Shown: positions 40,962 to 49,980, counted from the first letter of the stretch. The stretch is DNA of 64,000 nucleotides from Vagococcus intermedius (GCF_029144185.1 NZ_CP110232.1:1508164-1572163); one strand, 5' to 3'. Made by a program: numbers and translations. The notes: a model not told the origin generated them from the sequence alone.

Positions 40962-41567
40962 TTATTCCTCATTTCTTCGATAGATAAGCTCTATTTGTTG
41001 TTCTCTAAGATAGTCTTTAGCAAGAGGTGTCACAAGTGTATCTTCAGATATAATCACTTGCTCTCCGGTCTTAATTCCTGCTTTTTCAATATTAGAAACA
41101 CTTAGTAGCTTAGTTTTAACACTGGTTTCTTTCGTTTTCATTGTGGCATCAATTTTTATAAAATCAACACCAAAACGAGTCCATTCCTCTTCAAAAGCTA
41201 AAATTCTTTTTTTCATCGCATAACTACAAGTTTTTAAGCCTTGCGAATACTCTACTTGATTTTTAACTACTATCACAGGTTTTTTAGCCATTAAAAAATC
41301 TAATAACAGCTGCTCTTCTGACGTATCGGGCATCATTAGAGCCACTCTTGAAAGTGTCCCTAGTGATAATTCCGATATACAGATAGCATCTGCTGTTTGA
41401 CTAGTTGACGTTACTGAATAATCCAACTTCTGAAAGTAACTCAGTAACTCAGACGTTGTATGACCCATAACATAAATACGCTTGGTTGAACTGCTCTCAA
41501 TAGAATCATCTAATTGGCTCATAATGCGATCAGTCACTAATTGAACTAACGTCTCAAAGTCTCTCAT
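40962..41567 (-). CDS. Firmicute-type ethanolamine utilisation protein of unknown function
   Basis: This 201-residue protein resembles the family found in eut operons of Gram-positives but not of enterobacteria. No catalytic motif is evident. Residues 1-18 (R-D-F-E-T-L-V-Q-L-V-T-D-R-I-M-S-Q-L) form an amphipathic helix resembling an encapsulation peptide. The middle has alternating beta strands (I-Y-V-M-G-H-T-T, D-A-I-C-I-S-E-L, K-P-V-I-V-V-K-N) like a Rossmann or flavodoxin fold. The C-terminus V-I-I-S-E-D-T-L-V-T-P-L-A-K-D-Y-L is similar to the N-terminal segment of EutT-like proteins. It starts 3 bases behind pduL. Confidence 0.75.
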   Translation of the reverse strand: MRDFETLVQLVTDRIMSQLDDSIESSSTKRIYVMGHTTSELLSYFQKLDYSVTSTSQTADAICISELSLGTLSRVALMMPDTSEEQLLLDFLMAKKPVIVVKNQVEYSQGLKTCSYAMKKRILAFEEEWTRFGVDFIKIDATMKTKETSVKTKLLSVSNIEKAGIKTGEQVIISEDTLVTPLAKDYLREQQIELIYRRNEE

Positions 41568-41570
41568 AAG

Positions 41571-42209
41571 CTAGACCGTCTTTTTAATAATTGTTCCGCG
41601 TGTTCCTTTAACAAAACCACAAGCATTTGCTTCATCATAATCGATGTGCATAAATGTTGCGAATTTAGGGTTGACACGAATAACAACATCGTCAAAAATT
41701 AATGGACGTTGTCCTTCAACGCGTACTTGAACTATTTCGCCTTGAACTACATTGTTAGCTGCTGCATCTTCTTCTGTCATGTGGACATGACGTTTAGCAA
41801 CAATTAGACCTTTGTCTAATTGAACAGCTTTTGCTCCATTCATTAATAAAACACCAGGTGTGCCAGTAATATCGCCACTTTCACGAACAGGTGCTTTTGT
41901 TCCTAAAACCATAGCATCCGTTGCAGATACTTCAACTTGAGCGGCATTACGTTCTGGTCCTAAGATGATGACATTACGTAATACCCCTTTTGGTCCAACT
42001 AGTGAGATACGTTCTTTACAAGCGTATTGTCCTGGTTGTGATAAATCTTTTGCTTTTGTTAATTGATACCCTTCGCCAAACAATGCATCGATTGTTGGAC
42101 GATCTAAATGGACATGTCGTCCACTGGCTTCAACTTCAAAATCACTTGATTTTGCTCCCAAACGAGAGACTACTTCTTTAACAAGTGCCGTTACATCTAA
42201 ATCATTCAT
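41571..42209 (-). CDS. pduL: Phosphate acyltransferase PduL/EutD
   Basis: This 212-residue PduL-type phosphotransacetylase converts acetyl-CoA (from EutE) and phosphate to acetyl phosphate. E-A-S-G-R-H-V-H-L (about 25-33), R-N-V-I-I-L-G-P, the V-A-K-R-H-V-H-M segment and F-M-H-I-D-Y-D-E-A carry the conserved metal-binding histidines. Residues 4-18 (D-V-T-A-L-V-K-E-V-V-S-R-L-G) are a clear amphipathic encapsulation peptide. It is unrelated to housekeeping Pta. This activity recycles CoA inside the compartment. Confidence 0.93.
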   Translation of the reverse strand: MNDLDVTALVKEVVSRLGAKSSDFEVEASGRHVHLDRPTIDALFGEGYQLTKAKDLSQPGQYACKERISLVGPKGVLRNVIILGPERNAAQVEVSATDAMVLGTKAPVRESGDITGTPGVLLMNGAKAVQLDKGLIVAKRHVHMTEEDAAANNVVQGEIVQVRVEGQRPLIFDDVVIRVNPKFATFMHIDYDEANACGFVKGTRGTIIKKTV

Positions 42210-42229
42210 TCTATATGCCTCCCAAATTA

Positions 42230-42898
42230 TTACTTAACGTCAATCAATTCTCTCAAGTAAGTTGGTAACTTACTTAAAGCATTTAATAAAACTGGTTGAC
42301 TCGTTTGACCGCTTGCATCACAAAAAGTTTGATAACTCAACACTTTAAGTTCTTCTGCAAGACATGCCAAGCGGTTGAAATAAATTACTATTTTTCCCAT
42401 ATCATAGGTATAGGTTTTCAAGCGATGATCCTCTTCAATCTCTTCAAACAGAACTTCTGACTCAAAGATAGTATGAGTAGCTAATGCTTCCTGAACATCT
42501 ACTAAAACATGATGAACTGTTTCCAAACCCGAAAGTAACACTTCTTGTTCTTCCTCAGCTAGCATTACCTGCATCACCTGTAATTCACTATGAAATACAC
42601 CTAATTTACTTTTAAAAACATCTAAAGCCGCTACCTCATAGTAACTTTTTAATGAAGCAGAACGTGTTGGTTTTTCAACAACTTCCTCTGTTACAACTGA
42701 CGGTGCCATTGTTTGACAAACAGTGGGTTCTTCAATTGTGGTGTCATTAATTTCTGTTACAAAATTGACTGTTATATGTTTTTCTTTTAGAAAACTGCTG
42801 GCTGATGGCGTAATGATTGTTCCTTTGATAAGTTCAATCTCACTCAGACTTTGAGCAGTCAACATTTTTCTGACATCATATTCTGTTAAAACTGCCAC
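42230..42898 (-). CDS. EutT-like cobalamin adenosyltransferase-family protein
   Basis: This 222-residue protein starts L-T-E-Y-D-V-R-K-M then I-I-T-P-S-A-S-S-F-L-K-E-K-H-I-T-V-N-F-V, which parallels the N-terminus of enterobacterial EutT (pattern: T-P-S-A-R-E-L-L-x-x-R-x-I-x-F). The rest is mainly helical, like a cobalamin adenosyltransferase bundle. I do not see the metal-binding His/Cys cluster of EutT between the two parts; that stretch is replaced by a low-complexity linker (about residues 48-75). A separate PduO-type enzyme is encoded in the same locus. It may be an alternative adenosyltransferase or a structural relative; function is uncertain. Confidence 0.65.
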   Translation of the reverse strand: MAVLTEYDVRKMLTAQSLSEIELIKGTIITPSASSFLKEKHITVNFVTEINDTTIEEPTVCQTMAPSVVTEEVVEKPTRSASLKSYYEVAALDVFKSKLGVFHSELQVMQVMLAEEEQEVLLSGLETVHHVLVDVQEALATHTIFESEVLFEEIEEDHRLKTYTYDMGKIVIYFNRLACLAEELKVLSYQTFCDASGQTSQPVLLNALSKLPTYLRELIDVK

Positions 42899-42923
42899 CT
42901 AATCACGACCTTTTCTTGTTAGA

Positions 42924-42954
42924 AAAGGGTATATTTAAAGTTAAATATACCCTT
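42924..42954 (-). terminator. Strong hairpin between eutM and the EutT-like gene
   Basis: A near-perfect 14-bp AT-rich stem (AAGGGTATATTTAA with TTAAATATACCCTT) has only a two-base gap and is followed by TTCT on the minus strand. The weak T run suggests partial termination or an mRNA processing/stability element behind the abundant shell gene eutM. Confidence 0.7.
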
Positions 42955-42992
42955 CTAGCAAAAATCCGTTAAGACTTTTCGTTATTTGATTA

Positions 42993-43274
42993 TTAACCCG
43001 CTACGTGTGGTAAAATAGCGTCAACTTCTGAATGAGGACGTGGAATTACGTGTACTGATAATAATTCTCCAACACGTTCAGCAGCTGCTGCTCCAGCGTC
43101 TGTTGCAGCTTTAACCGCACCAACATCACCACGAACCATAACTGTTACTAATCCGCCACCTACTTGTTCTTTACCGATTAATGTTACGTTTGCTGCTTTA
43201 ACCATAGCGTCTGCTGCTTCAATAGCTCCTACTAAACCTTTAGTTTCGATCATTCCTAATGCATTTGCGTTCAT
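42993..43274 (-). CDS. eutM: Microcompartment shell protein EutM (BMC domain)
   Basis: This 93-residue single-BMC protein ([24 protein letters not shown]-x-V then H-V-I-P-R-P-H) is the main hexameric shell tile. The central pore loop G-G-G-L-V-T-V and end H-x-x-V-D-A-I-L-P match EutM. It lies behind eutE and ahead of the hairpin at 42.94 kb. Confidence 0.97.
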   Translation of the reverse strand: MNANALGMIETKGLVGAIEAADAMVKAANVTLIGKEQVGGGLVTVMVRGDVGAVKAATDAGAAAAERVGELLSVHVIPRPHSEVDAILPHVAG

Positions 43275-43333
43275 AATATGTTTCCTCCTAGTATTGTGTG
43301 TTTTATTTATTTAATATAAAAATTAAATCTAGA

Positions 43334-44818
43334 TTAAAGTTTTGCTAAAATCGCATCAACGATTTTATTTACTAACTCATCTTCAGCACCTTTTGGTGTT
43401 GTTGAAGACGGTGTCGCTGTTTGCCCAACTAAGTGAGCATCTTCACCACGTAACTCTTCTAATTCGCGTACGCCATAAGCAACACGACGAATATTGAATA
43501 AGTTTTCTGGTGAAATATTATCTGAAGTTGAGCTTCCACCAACAGCACCACAACCTAATGTTAAGGCTGGAGCCATGTTTGTAGCTGCACCAATTCCGCC
43601 TAAAGCTCCTGGAGCATTGACGATTAAACGAGAAACAGGTTTTCTTAAACCAAATTCACGAACAACATTTTGATCTTCAGTATGTAGACATAATGTATGA
43701 CCTGCTCCTTCATGATTTAAGATATCAATACTTAATTCACAAGCTTCTTCCCATGACTTAGTTGTGTAGAAAGCCAAGATTGGTGCAAGTTTTTCACGTG
43801 AGTAAGGCACTTTAGCGCCTACTTTTGTTTCTTCAGCAATTAACACGCGTGTTCCTTCTGGAACGTTTAAGCCTGTTAATTCAGCAATTGCTGCAACTGA
43901 TTTCCCAACAATTTGTGGGTTCATTGAGCCATTCGCACGCATGATGAATTTTTCAAGAATCGCTGCTTCTTCTGTTGATAAGAAGTAAGCGCCATTTTTC
44001 TTAAATTCAGCAATAACTGCTGCACGACTAACTTCTTCAACAACAACAGATTGTTCTGATGCACAAATTGTTCCGTTATCAAAAGTTTTTGAATCCATGA
44101 TACGTTTAACAGCTAAAGGAATATTAGCAGAACGTTCGATGAAGGCTGGACCATTACCAGGACCTACTCCAATAGCAGGTGTTCCTGATGAATAGGCAGC
44201 TTTAACCATTGCAGAACCACCTGTAGCTAAAATCAAGTTTGTTAAGTTATGTTTCATTAACTCAGCAGTTCCTTGAATTGTAGGTGTCGTCATACAACCG
44301 ATTGCTCCTGCAGGGCATCCTGCCGCAACAGCCGCTTCTTTAATAATTTTTACAGTTTCCAAAATACTACCTAAAGCATTTGGATGTGGTGAGAAGACAA
44401 TGCCGTTCCCTGCTTTAATTGAAATTAAAGCTTTGTAGATAACTGTTGAAGTTGGGTTAGTTGATGGAATTAATCCTGCAACTACTCCAACTGGAACTGC
44501 AACATCAGTTACTTTATTAACTGTGTCTTCATTAATAATTCCAACTGTTTTTTTATCTTTGATATTTTCCCAAACTGATTTAGAAGCAAAAGAATTTTTA
44601 ACTACTTTATCTTGCCAAATCCCAAAACCAGTTTCTTCACGTGCCATTTGTGCTAATTTAATTCTTTCTGAATAAGCGGCATCTGCCATTGCTTTACAGA
44701 TTGAATCGATTTTTTCTTGTGAAAATGTTGCTAACTCTTTTTGAGCAGCGCTTGCATCTTTTAATAGATTTCTAACTTCTTGTACAGAAATTAAATCTTT
44801 ATCTTGTAATTGTAACAA
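43334..44818 (-). CDS. eutE: Acetaldehyde dehydrogenase (CoA-acetylating) EutE
   Basis: This 494-residue enzyme turns acetaldehyde, NAD+ and CoA into acetyl-CoA. The catalytic cysteine lies in F-D-N-G-T-I-C-A-S-E-Q-S, and G-V-G-P-G-N-G-P-A precedes it. Unlike many EutE proteins, the start (L-Q-L-Q-D-K-D-L-I-S-V-Q-E) does not look like an encapsulation peptide. The C-terminal E-D-E-L-V-N-K-I-V-D-A-I-L-A-K-L, after a Ser/Thr/Pro linker, does. It is flanked by shell-protein genes. Confidence 0.95.
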   Translation of the reverse strand: MLQLQDKDLISVQEVRNLLKDASAAQKELATFSQEKIDSICKAMADAAYSERIKLAQMAREETGFGIWQDKVVKNSFASKSVWENIKDKKTVGIINEDTVNKVTDVAVPVGVVAGLIPSTNPTSTVIYKALISIKAGNGIVFSPHPNALGSILETVKIIKEAAVAAGCPAGAIGCMTTPTIQGTAELMKHNLTNLILATGGSAMVKAAYSSGTPAIGVGPGNGPAFIERSANIPLAVKRIMDSKTFDNGTICASEQSVVVEEVSRAAVIAEFKKNGAYFLSTEEAAILEKFIMRANGSMNPQIVGKSVAAIAELTGLNVPEGTRVLIAEETKVGAKVPYSREKLAPILAFYTTKSWEEACELSIDILNHEGAGHTLCLHTEDQNVVREFGLRKPVSRLIVNAPGALGGIGAATNMAPALTLGCGAVGGSSTSDNISPENLFNIRRVAYGVRELEELRGEDAHLVGQTATPSSTTPKGAEDELVNKIVDAILAKL

Positions 44819-44832
44819 TACTTACTCCCCCT

Positions 44833-45357
44833 CTATTTTTTCTTTTTTGACTTAGTTGACGTTTTTTTAGCAGGTTTCGCTGCTTTAACATCTTCCTTAT
44901 CAACTTTATCAACCTTAACTGATTTCTCAGTTTTTACTTTATCATCCGTTGCTTTTTCAGCAACAACTGATGGTTCTGTTGTAGCCTTAGTTTGTTTAAC
45001 TTCTGGCTCTTGAATTTTAACTTCTTCTTTTTTTACTACAGGTTTTGGCTTTTCAGGTGTAATAGCCGGTGTGGCTGTTTTTATACCTGCAATAACCATA
45101 TCTGATGTTTCAGAAGCAAGTCTTGGAATAACGTGACTTGATCGTAAACAATTTAAATCACGAGCAACGACTGATCCAGCCTCAACTGCAACTTGAATCG
45201 CTGCAACATCACCTGATAAATGAATCGTTGTTAAACCACCATTAACTTTTTCAGCGCTAATTAAATCAACGTCTGCTGTTTTTAATGCGGCATCAGCTGC
45301 TGCAATCCCACCAAGTAAACCATTAACTTCAATTAGGCCTAATGCTTGAATTTTCAA
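44833..45357 (-). CDS. EutK-like shell protein: BMC domain with lysine-rich tail
   Basis: This 174-residue protein has a BMC domain (residues 1 to about 90; I-Q-A-L-G-L-I-E-V-N-G-L-L-G-G-I-A-A-A-D-A-A-L-K then S-S-H-V-I-P-R). An 80-residue tail rich in Lys, Glu, Thr, Val and Pro ends in a run of lysines. Enterobacterial EutK also joins a BMC domain to a C-terminal extension, but that one folds as a helix-turn-helix-like nucleic-acid-binding domain; here it looks disordered and strongly basic at the end. Position between eutL and eutE fits a shell role. Confidence 0.85.
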   Translation of the reverse strand: MKIQALGLIEVNGLLGGIAAADAALKTADVDLISAEKVNGGLTTIHLSGDVAAIQVAVEAGSVVARDLNCLRSSHVIPRLASETSDMVIAGIKTATPAITPEKPKPVVKKEEVKIQEPEVKQTKATTEPSVVAEKATDDKVKTEKSVKVDKVDKEDVKAAKPAKKTSTKSKKKK

Positions 45358-45377
45358 GACGATTGCCTCCTTTAATT

Positions 45378-46034
45378 TTAATACATTGTTGGGTTAGCTG
45401 CTACCATTGCCACTGCTTGAGCAAATGCATCACAAGCTGCTTTACATGCTGATTGGCTACCAGTAAGTAAGGCTCCACCAAAGTTTGTTTCTGACGGTGG
45501 ACCGTAGAAAGCAGCAACTTCAACGTCAGCTGCTTTAACAGCTGCATCTAAAGCATACATTGCTTCTAAAGGAGGGGCAATTAAGTAAGCTAATGCTTCT
45601 CCTTCTTTAATGCCTGCTTCTTTAGATAAATGTGTACCTGTTCTTGAAATTAAATGCGCGAAATAAGGAACACTTCCGTCAGCATTAGCACTGATGAAAC
45701 CAGGACTATTTTCAATTTCAGAGATAACAACATCTAAACCGCTTTTAACTTCTGCAGGTGTTGGACCAGCAATAATTCCAATAACTTCACCAGCAAATTT
45801 AGTACTAGCATTGCCTGCACCAGCATACATACTACGTGCATAAACAACTTCTACTGCAGCAGCTTTTGTCGCTTCATCTAAAGCAACATAAGTTACATCA
45901 TCACAGTCAGATGTTACCATACCAATACTACGGTGTTTTTGAGGGTCTAAATTTAATGCTTTAGCCATTCCTGCATCAACGTTAGCGATAATTTTCGCAC
46001 TTAAAACGTTAGCACCTAATGAATCGTTTATCAT
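45378..46034 (-). CDS. eutL: Microcompartment shell protein EutL (tandem BMC)
   Basis: This 218-residue protein is a tandem-BMC trimer-forming shell protein with a gated pore. It starts D-S-L-G-A-N-V-L-S-A-K-I-I-A-N-V-D, and carries M-V-T-S-D-C-D-D-V-T-Y-V-A-L-D-E-A-T-K and F-Y-G-P-P-S-E-T-N-F-G-G, all EutL signatures. It is placed between eutC and the EutK-like gene. Confidence 0.96.
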   Translation of the reverse strand: MINDSLGANVLSAKIIANVDAGMAKALNLDPQKHRSIGMVTSDCDDVTYVALDEATKAAAVEVVYARSMYAGAGNASTKFAGEVIGIIAGPTPAEVKSGLDVVISEIENSPGFISANADGSVPYFAHLISRTGTHLSKEAGIKEGEALAYLIAPPLEAMYALDAAVKAADVEVAAFYGPPSETNFGGALLTGSQSACKAACDAFAQAVAMVAANPTMY

Positions 46035-46051
46035 TTATTGTTCCTCCTTAA

Positions 46052-46999
46052 TTATCCTTCTTTTAAATCAATACCTGATTTTTTCTTCTCAAGCATTTCT
46101 TTAATAAGTTCCGCAATGTAAGCTCCAGCTTCAACGGCAGGTGTTCCACCTTTTTGAATGTTAGAGATAACTGTACGACGAGCTTCAGGCATACCAACTG
46201 TTGGTTTGTATGCTAGGTAAGCACTCATTGATTCAGCTGTTACTAAACCTGGGCGTTCTCCAATTAACATACAAACAACATCAGCATCTGTTAATTCGCC
46301 AATTTCATCCATTGTTGCAACACGAGAATATTTAACAAAAACAACTTCGTTAAAGTCTAAGTTGAACATTTTCAAACCTTGTTTAATTGAAGGTAAAATT
46401 TCTTTAATGTTAGCGCCGACTGCGGCTGAACTTAAACCGTCTCCAACCATTACTTGAACTTTAGCACCCTTAGTTGTATTAGCTTTAATATACTCACGAG
46501 TTTCAGCGTCAAATTGACGACCTAAATCTGGACGGGTTACATATTCATCTTTATCTTTACACATTGTTTGAACAGCTACAAATCCCATTTCTTTAACTAA
46601 TTCTTCTGGTACATCAGAGAATACAGCATCTTGGGCTGCAGCATGGTCAGCTCTAAAGCGTAGCATAGACTGTGTTTTATAACGAGGACCTGATCTCCAT
46701 AACCCTAAACGAGCTGGTGTATATTGTTTCATACGTAGATAGCCTTCTTTATCTGCTGCATTGGGAATTAAGAATTGTTCTTTAATATTTACTTCAGTGA
46801 TATCTGGAATAAAGGCATCTTCAACCGTACCATTATAGTCAGACTCTTGAGCTGAGCTTGTCATTGTTGGCGTTGTCGCCGGTGTTGCCACAGTTGCTTG
46901 AGTTTGAGTTTCAGTCGCACCTGCTGTATTTTCTTCTTGACCAGACATTTCTGTCAAGATTGATTCGATCATTGCTTTTAAACTTTTTTCATCTACCAT
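46052..46999 (-). CDS. eutC: Ethanolamine ammonia-lyase small subunit EutC
   Basis: This 315-residue subunit binds adenosylcobalamin together with EutB; the complex splits ethanolamine into acetaldehyde and ammonia. The body ([33 protein letters not shown]) is canonical. The N-terminus holds an amphipathic targeting-like helix ([15 protein letters not shown], residues 3-17), then a Thr/Ala/Gln-rich linker (about 20-50) that makes it a little longer than enterobacterial EutC. Confidence 0.97.
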   Translation of the reverse strand: MVDEKSLKAMIESILTEMSGQEENTAGATETQTQATVATPATTPTMTSSAQESDYNGTVEDAFIPDITEVNIKEQFLIPNAADKEGYLRMKQYTPARLGLWRSGPRYKTQSMLRFRADHAAAQDAVFSDVPEELVKEMGFVAVQTMCKDKDEYVTRPDLGRQFDAETREYIKANTTKGAKVQVMVGDGLSSAAVGANIKEILPSIKQGLKMFNLDFNEVVFVKYSRVATMDEIGELTDADVVCMLIGERPGLVTAESMSAYLAYKPTVGMPEARRTVISNIQKGGTPAVEAGAYIAELIKEMLEKKKSGIDLKEG

Positions 47000-47020
47000 G
47001 ATTTAGTTAAACCTCCTTTT

Positions 47021-48385
47021 CTATTTTAAGAAGATAGAGCCATCGCCTGCACGTTCTGTAAGGCGGCCATCTTCCATAAGACCCATTTTTTCCATCCAGC
47101 CTTCAAATTCACGAGTTGGACGTTTGTTTAACATATGTCTAATTGTAGCAGTTTCGTGGTAACCAGTTGTTTGGTAATTTAACATGATATCATCTGCATG
47201 AGGGATACCCATGATAAAGTTAACGTTAGCTAATGCTAGTAATGAAGCTAAGTTTTCTGCATCATTTTGATCAGCTTTCATGTGGTTTGTATAACATACA
47301 TCACAACCCATTGAAAGTCCTGAAAGTTTACCCATGAAGTGATCTTCTAAACCAGCACGGATAACTTGTTGTGAGTCATATAAATACTCAGGTCCAATAA
47401 ATCCTACTACTGTATTAACTAAGTATGGATCAAAACGTTTAGCGAAACCATAACAACGTGCTTCCATTGTTACTTGGTCAGCACCATAGTGAGCATCTGA
47501 AGATAATTCAGACCCTTGACCTGTTTCAAAGTACATAACGTTTGGTCCAGCAACGGCACCTGTTTCCATTGCTAATTTTTTAGCTTCAGCAATATCGTTA
47601 GCATCAAAACCAAAGGCAGTATTTCCTTTTTCAGAACCAGCGATTGATTGGAAGACCAAACCAGTTGGTGTACCTTTACGCATCGCTTCCATTTGTGTTT
47701 TAACATGAGCTAGAACACAGGTTTGAGTTGGAATTTCCCACTCATCTTTAAATTCTTCAAATTTATTAAGAATACGCATTACACTTTCAGTTGAATCATC
47801 AACTGGGTTTAAACCGATAACGGCATCCCCAATACCATATGATAAACCTTCCATTAGTGATGCCATGATACCATCGATATCATCTGTTGTATGGTTAGGT
47901 TGTAAACGCGCTGAGATACGTCCAGGCTCACCAATTGATGTATTGGCTGTTTTAATTACAACGATTTTTTGTGCTGCATAGATTAAATCCATATTAGACA
48001 TTAATTTAGTGACCGCTGCGACCATTTCTGATGTTAGTCCACGACCTAATTGTTTAATATCATAATCTGATGTTTTGAAGTCTAAGATATACTCACGTAA
48101 TTCTTCAACTGTCCAATGTTTGATTTTGTTGTAAGCACGTTTATTAACATCATCAATGATGATACGTGTTACTTCATCCTCTTCATATGGTACCACTGGG
48201 TTGTTAAATAAATCTTGTAATTGCAATTGTGCTAAAACAACTTTTGCAGCTACTCTTTCTTCTGCTGAGGTTGCAGCTACTCCGGCAAGTGTGTCACCAG
48301 ATTTCACTTCGTTGGCCTTAGCCAAAACTTCTTTGACTGTCTTAAATTCGTACATTGTACCAAACAGTTTTGTTTTTAAAATCAT
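47021..48385 (-). CDS. eutB: Ethanolamine ammonia-lyase large subunit EutB
   Basis: This 454-residue TIM-barrel subunit carries the active site for ethanolamine deamination with adenosylcobalamin. D-Y-D-I-K-Q-L-G-R-G-L-T-S-E-M-V-A-A-V-T-K-L-M-S-N near 105-130, R-L-Q-P-N-H-T-T-D-D and G-L-S-Y-G-I-G-D-A-V-I-G-L-N-P are family signatures. Length matches characterised EutB proteins. It directly precedes eutC. Confidence 0.98.
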   Translation of the reverse strand: MILKTKLFGTMYEFKTVKEVLAKANEVKSGDTLAGVAATSAEERVAAKVVLAQLQLQDLFNNPVVPYEEDEVTRIIIDDVNKRAYNKIKHWTVEELREYILDFKTSDYDIKQLGRGLTSEMVAAVTKLMSNMDLIYAAQKIVVIKTANTSIGEPGRISARLQPNHTTDDIDGIMASLMEGLSYGIGDAVIGLNPVDDSTESVMRILNKFEEFKDEWEIPTQTCVLAHVKTQMEAMRKGTPTGLVFQSIAGSEKGNTAFGFDANDIAEAKKLAMETGAVAGPNVMYFETGQGSELSSDAHYGADQVTMEARCYGFAKRFDPYLVNTVVGFIGPEYLYDSQQVIRAGLEDHFMGKLSGLSMGCDVCYTNHMKADQNDAENLASLLALANVNFIMGIPHADDIMLNYQTTGYHETATIRHMLNKRPTREFEGWMEKMGLMEDGRLTERAGDGSIFLK

Positions 48386-48412
48386 TTTAAAATTCCTCCT
48401 TATCTTCTTATG

Positions 48413-49846
48413 CTAGTTAAATACTAACGTTTTAACCACAACAGGTAGAACACTTCCTGCCGCAACTGGTTTACCAATATCAATATAATCACCATTTTCA
48501 ACACGGACACTATCGATACAAACAAAGGGATAGTCTTTAGGCAATAACCCGAATAGGCATTGTCCCAAAGATTTTGCCATGTCTTGTTGGACAATTATCA
48601 CTAATGTTTCTTGTCTTTCAATCATGCTAGACAAGCCTTTTACAATACCTTGAGCGTATTCTTGAACGCGCTGGAAAGTAGGATTTTTTTCTCCTTCAAT
48701 CCCCAAGGCCACTGCTTGAAACTCTTGTTCCAATTGATACCATTGCATTTTGGCAGAGATTGCTTCTGCTAGCGCTAAAGCATCTCCCTCCTCGTCATGA
48801 TGACTCATGCGCAGAATTGGAATATTTTTAATAGGCAGTACTTCTTCTTTATAGGTAATCGTACTACCACTGATTTCAGCAGTATGTGAGCCTGCACCTA
48901 CTACAGTTGCTCGGATTGTTTCAATTGATTCTATTACTTCGATATCAGACACAAGCGCTGAATGAGCAATCCTGTGACCTAATAACAAACCAATATCACC
49001 ATATTTAAACGTATCTGATGGTCTTACTTCATGAATGCAATCCGCGACCCCACCAGAAAACGATAAAGCTAAGATATTACGATCTGATTCAATCCCTTTA
49101 TTAGTTAAAATCATGTCATAATAAGGGCTTGGTGTGCCTAAACCAACACTATTTTCTAATAATTGCACCATAATATCAATAATTGGTTGTAAGCCCTCTG
49201 GTGTAGTTCTTTGACCTACTGCCAAGGGGATTTTTTCTGCCTCAATAATTTGGGCAATTTTAGGTGCGATATAAGTAATATTCTGTGTTTGACTGTCAAC
49301 CTTAATCAGGCGACCCCCAATATCTAAACACCCCGTATCAATGACTTCATCATCATAAAAAAGAGCTAAGTTGGTTGTGCCACCACCAATATCTAGGTTA
49401 ACAACCGACGTATGATGATTTTTAGAATGCATTTGAGCGCCTGCTCCACGTCCAGAAATAATGCTTTCCAAATCTGGGCCTGCAGTAGCAACTACAAAAT
49501 CACCTGCGTAACCGCTCAAAGCAGCTAAAACATTACTTGAATTCTCTTTACGAGCTGTTTCCCCAGTAATAATGACAGCACCAATTTGAATCTCCTCTTT
49601 AGTGATGCCTGCAGCTTGATACTGTCTTGCAACAAAATTCTTAATCTGATCTACATCAATCAAGTTATTTTCTAAAATTGGCGTGAACATGATTTCACTT
49701 CTAAAGATGACTTCTTTATCCGTAATCGTAATTCTTGGAATTGTAAAGGCTGAGGCCATATTTTGAATATGTAACTTCGAAATTATCATCTGAGTAGTTG
49801 ATGTGCCTAAGTCAATCCCAACACTTAACACTGTTTCTTGTGACAT
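48413..49846 (-). CDS. eutA: Ethanolamine ammonia-lyase reactivating factor EutA
   Basis: This 477-residue ATPase-like protein swaps damaged cobalamin off ammonia-lyase. An actin/Hsp70-like nucleotide site (V-G-I-D-L-G-T-S-T-T-Q near 9-19; N-L-D-I-G-G-G-T-T-N near 151-160) is clear. It starts the eutA-eutB-eutC block and is preceded by an EutV-type antitermination leader. Confidence 0.95.
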   Translation of the reverse strand: MSQETVLSVGIDLGTSTTQMIISKLHIQNMASAFTIPRITITDKEVIFRSEIMFTPILENNLIDVDQIKNFVARQYQAAGITKEEIQIGAVIITGETARKENSSNVLAALSGYAGDFVVATAGPDLESIISGRGAGAQMHSKNHHTSVVNLDIGGGTTNLALFYDDEVIDTGCLDIGGRLIKVDSQTQNITYIAPKIAQIIEAEKIPLAVGQRTTPEGLQPIIDIMVQLLENSVGLGTPSPYYDMILTNKGIESDRNILALSFSGGVADCIHEVRPSDTFKYGDIGLLLGHRIAHSALVSDIEVIESIETIRATVVGAGSHTAEISGSTITYKEEVLPIKNIPILRMSHHDEEGDALALAEAISAKMQWYQLEQEFQAVALGIEGEKNPTFQRVQEYAQGIVKGLSSMIERQETLVIIVQQDMAKSLGQCLFGLLPKDYPFVCIDSVRVENGDYIDIGKPVAAGSVLPVVVKTLVFN

Positions 49847-49878
49847 TATCGTTTCTCCTTTCGTGAATGAGCTAAGCC

Positions 49879-49958
49879 AAAAAGGCGCTTAAAATAAACC
49901 TATACCGTAATATAGCTTTCTTTTAAGCGCCTTTGCTTTTAACAAACATCTGTGTTTG
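49879..49958 (-). promoter_or_regulatory. EutV (ANTAR) dual hairpin and terminator before eutA
   Basis: On the minus strand, hairpin 1 is CAAAC-ACAGAT-GTTTG (49958-49943) and hairpin 2 is AAGC-AAAGGC-GCTT (49938-49925). Both have six-base loops with A at position 1 and G at position 4, the ANTAR-binding pattern. Hairpin 2 overlaps the 5' arm of a strong terminator (GGCGCTTAAAA with TTTTAAGCGCC, 49931-49884, then five T). EutV binding should block that terminator and let eutA-eutB-eutC and the later genes be read. Confidence 0.9.
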
Positions 49959-49980
49959 CTATTATTTAATTGTCTAGTTC

